A stretch of DNA of 14,070 nucleotides from Lachnospiraceae bacterium (lineage in GTDB: Bacteria; Bacillota; Clostridia; Lachnospirales; Lachnospiraceae). Positions 13,915 through 14,070 of this stretch are shown in pieces (the first letter of the stretch is position 1; every line of letters begins with the position of its first letter). A program made the position numbers and the translations under genes. Under the pieces are notes generated by a model. It was not told the origin of the DNA. It searched no databases and worked only from the letters and a program-made list of their open reading frames with translations. The stretch lies in NCBI GenBank assembly GCA_004557975.1, contig SFEV01000065.1, positions 1 through 14,070 on the forward strand. Reading direction: 5' to 3'.

Positions 13915-14070
13915 ATGAAAAACATAAATATTCCTGTCGGAACATCAAGCTTTGCTGAGATAAGACAGGAGGATTATTATTATGTAGATAAATCTGGATT
14001 AATCAGAGAACTTCTGCGTACGAAAGGTACAAAGGGGACATTGATTACCAGGCCGCGACGATTTGGAAAG
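13915..14070 (+). CDS. AAA-ATPase-like / PD-(D/E)XK family protein (partial at the right edge)
   Basis: The first 52 codons are present; the gene continues past the window. The product begins MKNINIPVGTSSFAEIRQED, followed by YYYVDKSGLIRELL and LITRPRRFGK. This start is diagnostic of the AAA-ATPase-like family with a C-terminal DUF1703/PD-(D/E)XK nuclease-like domain: the IPVG-SFxxIR opening, the YYVDKTxLI strand and an RPRRFGK(S/T) loop in the Walker A position. These proteins are ~500-580 residues, occur in many copies in gut anaerobes, and have no established function. AGGAG lies about 12 bases before the ATG, a little far. The gene is downstream of the GH5 gene on the same strand but probably has its own promoter. 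Confidence 0.85.
   Translation, partial: MKNINIPVGTSSFAEIRQEDYYYVDKSGLIRELLRTKGTKGTLITRPRRFGK

Overview
The window looks like a chromosomal stretch from a gut- or rumen-type Clostridia, most likely Lachnospiraceae. This is inferred from several things seen together: moderate GC, strong GGAGG-type ribosome binding sites, several hybrid histidine kinases of the 'EDNELNAEI...MTANAF' type, a secreted GH5 cellulase, and the start of a DUF1703-type AAA-ATPase-like protein. No mobile element, CRISPR array, rRNA or tRNA is visible.

Layout. (1) 1-3950 (+): the last part of one hybrid histidine kinase, followed by a complete soluble hybrid kinase (GAF, three PAS-like repeats, kinase core, two receiver domains). 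(2) 3951-5154 (+): a worn region with half a receiver domain, a frame-shifted PAS domain, an intact small membrane-anchored protein resembling toxin-type BECR nuclease modules, and a 52-codon leftover reading frame. (3) 5137-7873 (+): a regulated promoter region and a two-gene UDP-sugar operon, an Xre-type HTH fused to UDP-glucose 6-dehydrogenase and a UDP-glucuronate 4-epimerase. (4) 7861-10443 (-): a membrane-bound Cache-sensor hybrid kinase whose 3' end overlaps the epimerase by 13 bp. (5) 10477-11341: a gene graveyard with pieces of a GntR/FCD regulator, a 4Fe-4S ferredoxin and a VOC/glyoxalase protein. The promoter and operator-like repeats between the first two are still well formed. (6) 11342-12511 (-): a cation diffusion facilitator transporter with a complete upstream control unit (promoter, NiCo/czcD riboswitch aptamer, overlapping terminator). 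(7) 12512-14070 (+): a short structured spacer, a secreted GH5 endoglucanase with its own promoter, and the first 52 codons of an AAA-ATPase-like/PD-(D/E)XK family protein.

How the genes may work together. The dehydrogenase and epimerase give the route UDP-glucose to UDP-glucuronate to UDP-galacturonate, precursors for acidic surface polysaccharide. The HTH on the dehydrogenase and the repeats around its promoter suggest an enzyme that may regulate its own operon. The flanking hybrid kinases carry no DNA-binding output domain and no partner regulator is encoded nearby, so their targets are unknown. The NiCo riboswitch indicates that the transporter is a Ni2+/Co2+ (or Fe2+) exporter made when the metal is in excess. 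The strongest leads are the HTH-dehydrogenase fusion with its operator-like repeats, the orphan toxin-like membrane protein beside a decayed signalling gene, and the abandoned GntR/ferredoxin control region.
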